Assembly: GCA_934045075.1 (NCBI GenBank)
Contig: OW203740.1
Location: forward strand, 14,670,346 to 14,734,345
DNA from: Yponomeuta sedellus
Taxonomy: Eukaryota; Arthropoda; Insecta; Lepidoptera; Yponomeutidae
DNA: 64,000 bases
Direction of reading: 5' to 3'
The notes under the pieces were generated by a model, which had not been told where the DNA came from, searched no databases, and worked only from the letters and a program-made list of their open reading frames with translations. Shown here piece by piece: positions 63,283 through 64,000 of this stretch. Position 1 is the first letter of the stretch, and every line of letters starts with the position of its first letter. Both the position numbers and the translations under genes were made by a program.

Positions 63283-64000
63283 TAATGTACAAACGAACTT
63301 TTGTGCAAAAAAAAATCTGACATCAACAAAATAATCAAAATAGGATGAAGGTTAGGAACTATTTATATAATTGCTCTATACTTTCTTAATTTATGAGTCT
63401 ACTATCTATCATACCATCTACCATCGAATATCATCATACGATTCTACCATCTCTTGATCTCCAAGAGATAATACAATTAAATCTCCTTCCTATAATCCGA
63501 CAACATCAGAAGTGGGACTTGGGCGCAATCTCAATTTCACCATTCAAACTAATCCCCATTGTATCACTATATTTAGTTCACAACTTCGTACAGTTAAGAA
63601 CGGCGTTCAATAGGAGAAGTTTCAACTTAGTTCAGTTATTCTCGTCATCAAAAGGTACGCTTTGGGAGATGATTGTGTTGTGTGGAAGTTTTTTTATTGT
63701 TGCGACTTTGAAAGGGTCTCAGTAACTTCCATCCATCTGCGAAGTACTTAAAAGTGACACGGTTCATTGCGGTGCGGCGCGATTGCGTGAGAATTGCGCA
63801 GACGACTCTGCGGCGGTATTTTCATTAAAGGAGCCGTCTCATTAAGTCGCTGAGCATGCATCGGCGAGGCCGAGGCGAGGCAATTAAAGGTCCATCCACA
63901 TTACAACGTGTCAGCGACGTGCAGACCCTTGAACCTAGAAGGTTAGAAACTACCCGATGAAGTTAGGCGACCATTGACGTCATGTTTTTTAGGGCCCCGT
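63283..64000. other. Unique sequence to window end
   Basis: The 110-codon plus frame at 63393-63725 (MSLLSIIPSTIEYHHTILPS...) is rich in isoleucine and leucine with no domain. 63750-63880 is GC-rich. No gene called. Confidence 0.35.

Overview
This window is animal nuclear DNA, most likely from a moth or butterfly (Lepidoptera). That inference rests on the density and types of short interspersed repeats, the 3' ends of RTE- and jockey-like LINEs with short AAG or ATCT-type tails, and two mariner transposons. I recognise no complete host protein-coding gene. Nearly every longer open reading frame here is either a translated repeat or a chance frame.

The window reads as intergenic or, more likely, as the inside of a very long intron. 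The only hints of a host transcription unit are two sites on the minus strand (14152/14153 and 45600/45601). At each, a strong 3' splice site is fused directly to a consensus 5' splice site (YAG|GTAAG). That is the signature of recursive-splicing 'ratchet' points in long insect introns. Each could instead mark a short exon, of 64 nt and 24 nt respectively.

The repeat content is rich and nested. (1) A SINE whose head resembles 5S rRNA, including its internal polymerase III promoter region, occurs about 18 times on both strands. (2) Four tRNA-headed SINE groups, called B, C, D and E below, occur about 30 times. (3) LINE 3' ends belong to at least four groups: jockey-like, RTE-like, an (ATCT)n-tailed group, and a group encoding a GKGRPRRTYxDQIG tail. 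(4) Two mariner elements with both TIRs and TA target sites lie at 8950-10258 and 56862-58154; both transposase genes are broken. (5) Non-autonomous DNA elements are defined by TIRs and target duplications: hAT-like at 14386-15195 and 46817-47073, Harbinger-like at 27194-28106, and several foldback elements, the largest a 483-bp palindrome at 15263-15745.

There are also tandem arrays. A roughly 985-bp pentanucleotide satellite switches sharply from ACAAC to ACAAT units at 12616-13600. An 87-bp minisatellite at 32598-33116 was amplified out of a LINE reading-frame tail and stays open as 29-residue repeats. A degenerate ~100-bp tandem repeat lies at 47350-47690.

Between repeats lie islands with no recognised repeat, some GC-richer (start of the window, 15.8-16.2 kb, 18.4-20.6 kb, 26.3-27.1 kb, 48.1-48.5 kb, 63.7-64.0 kb). 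These may be regulatory DNA of the host gene, but I cannot demonstrate that. All family names are from pattern recognition without a database search, and repeat boundaries are approximate unless a TIR or target duplication is stated.
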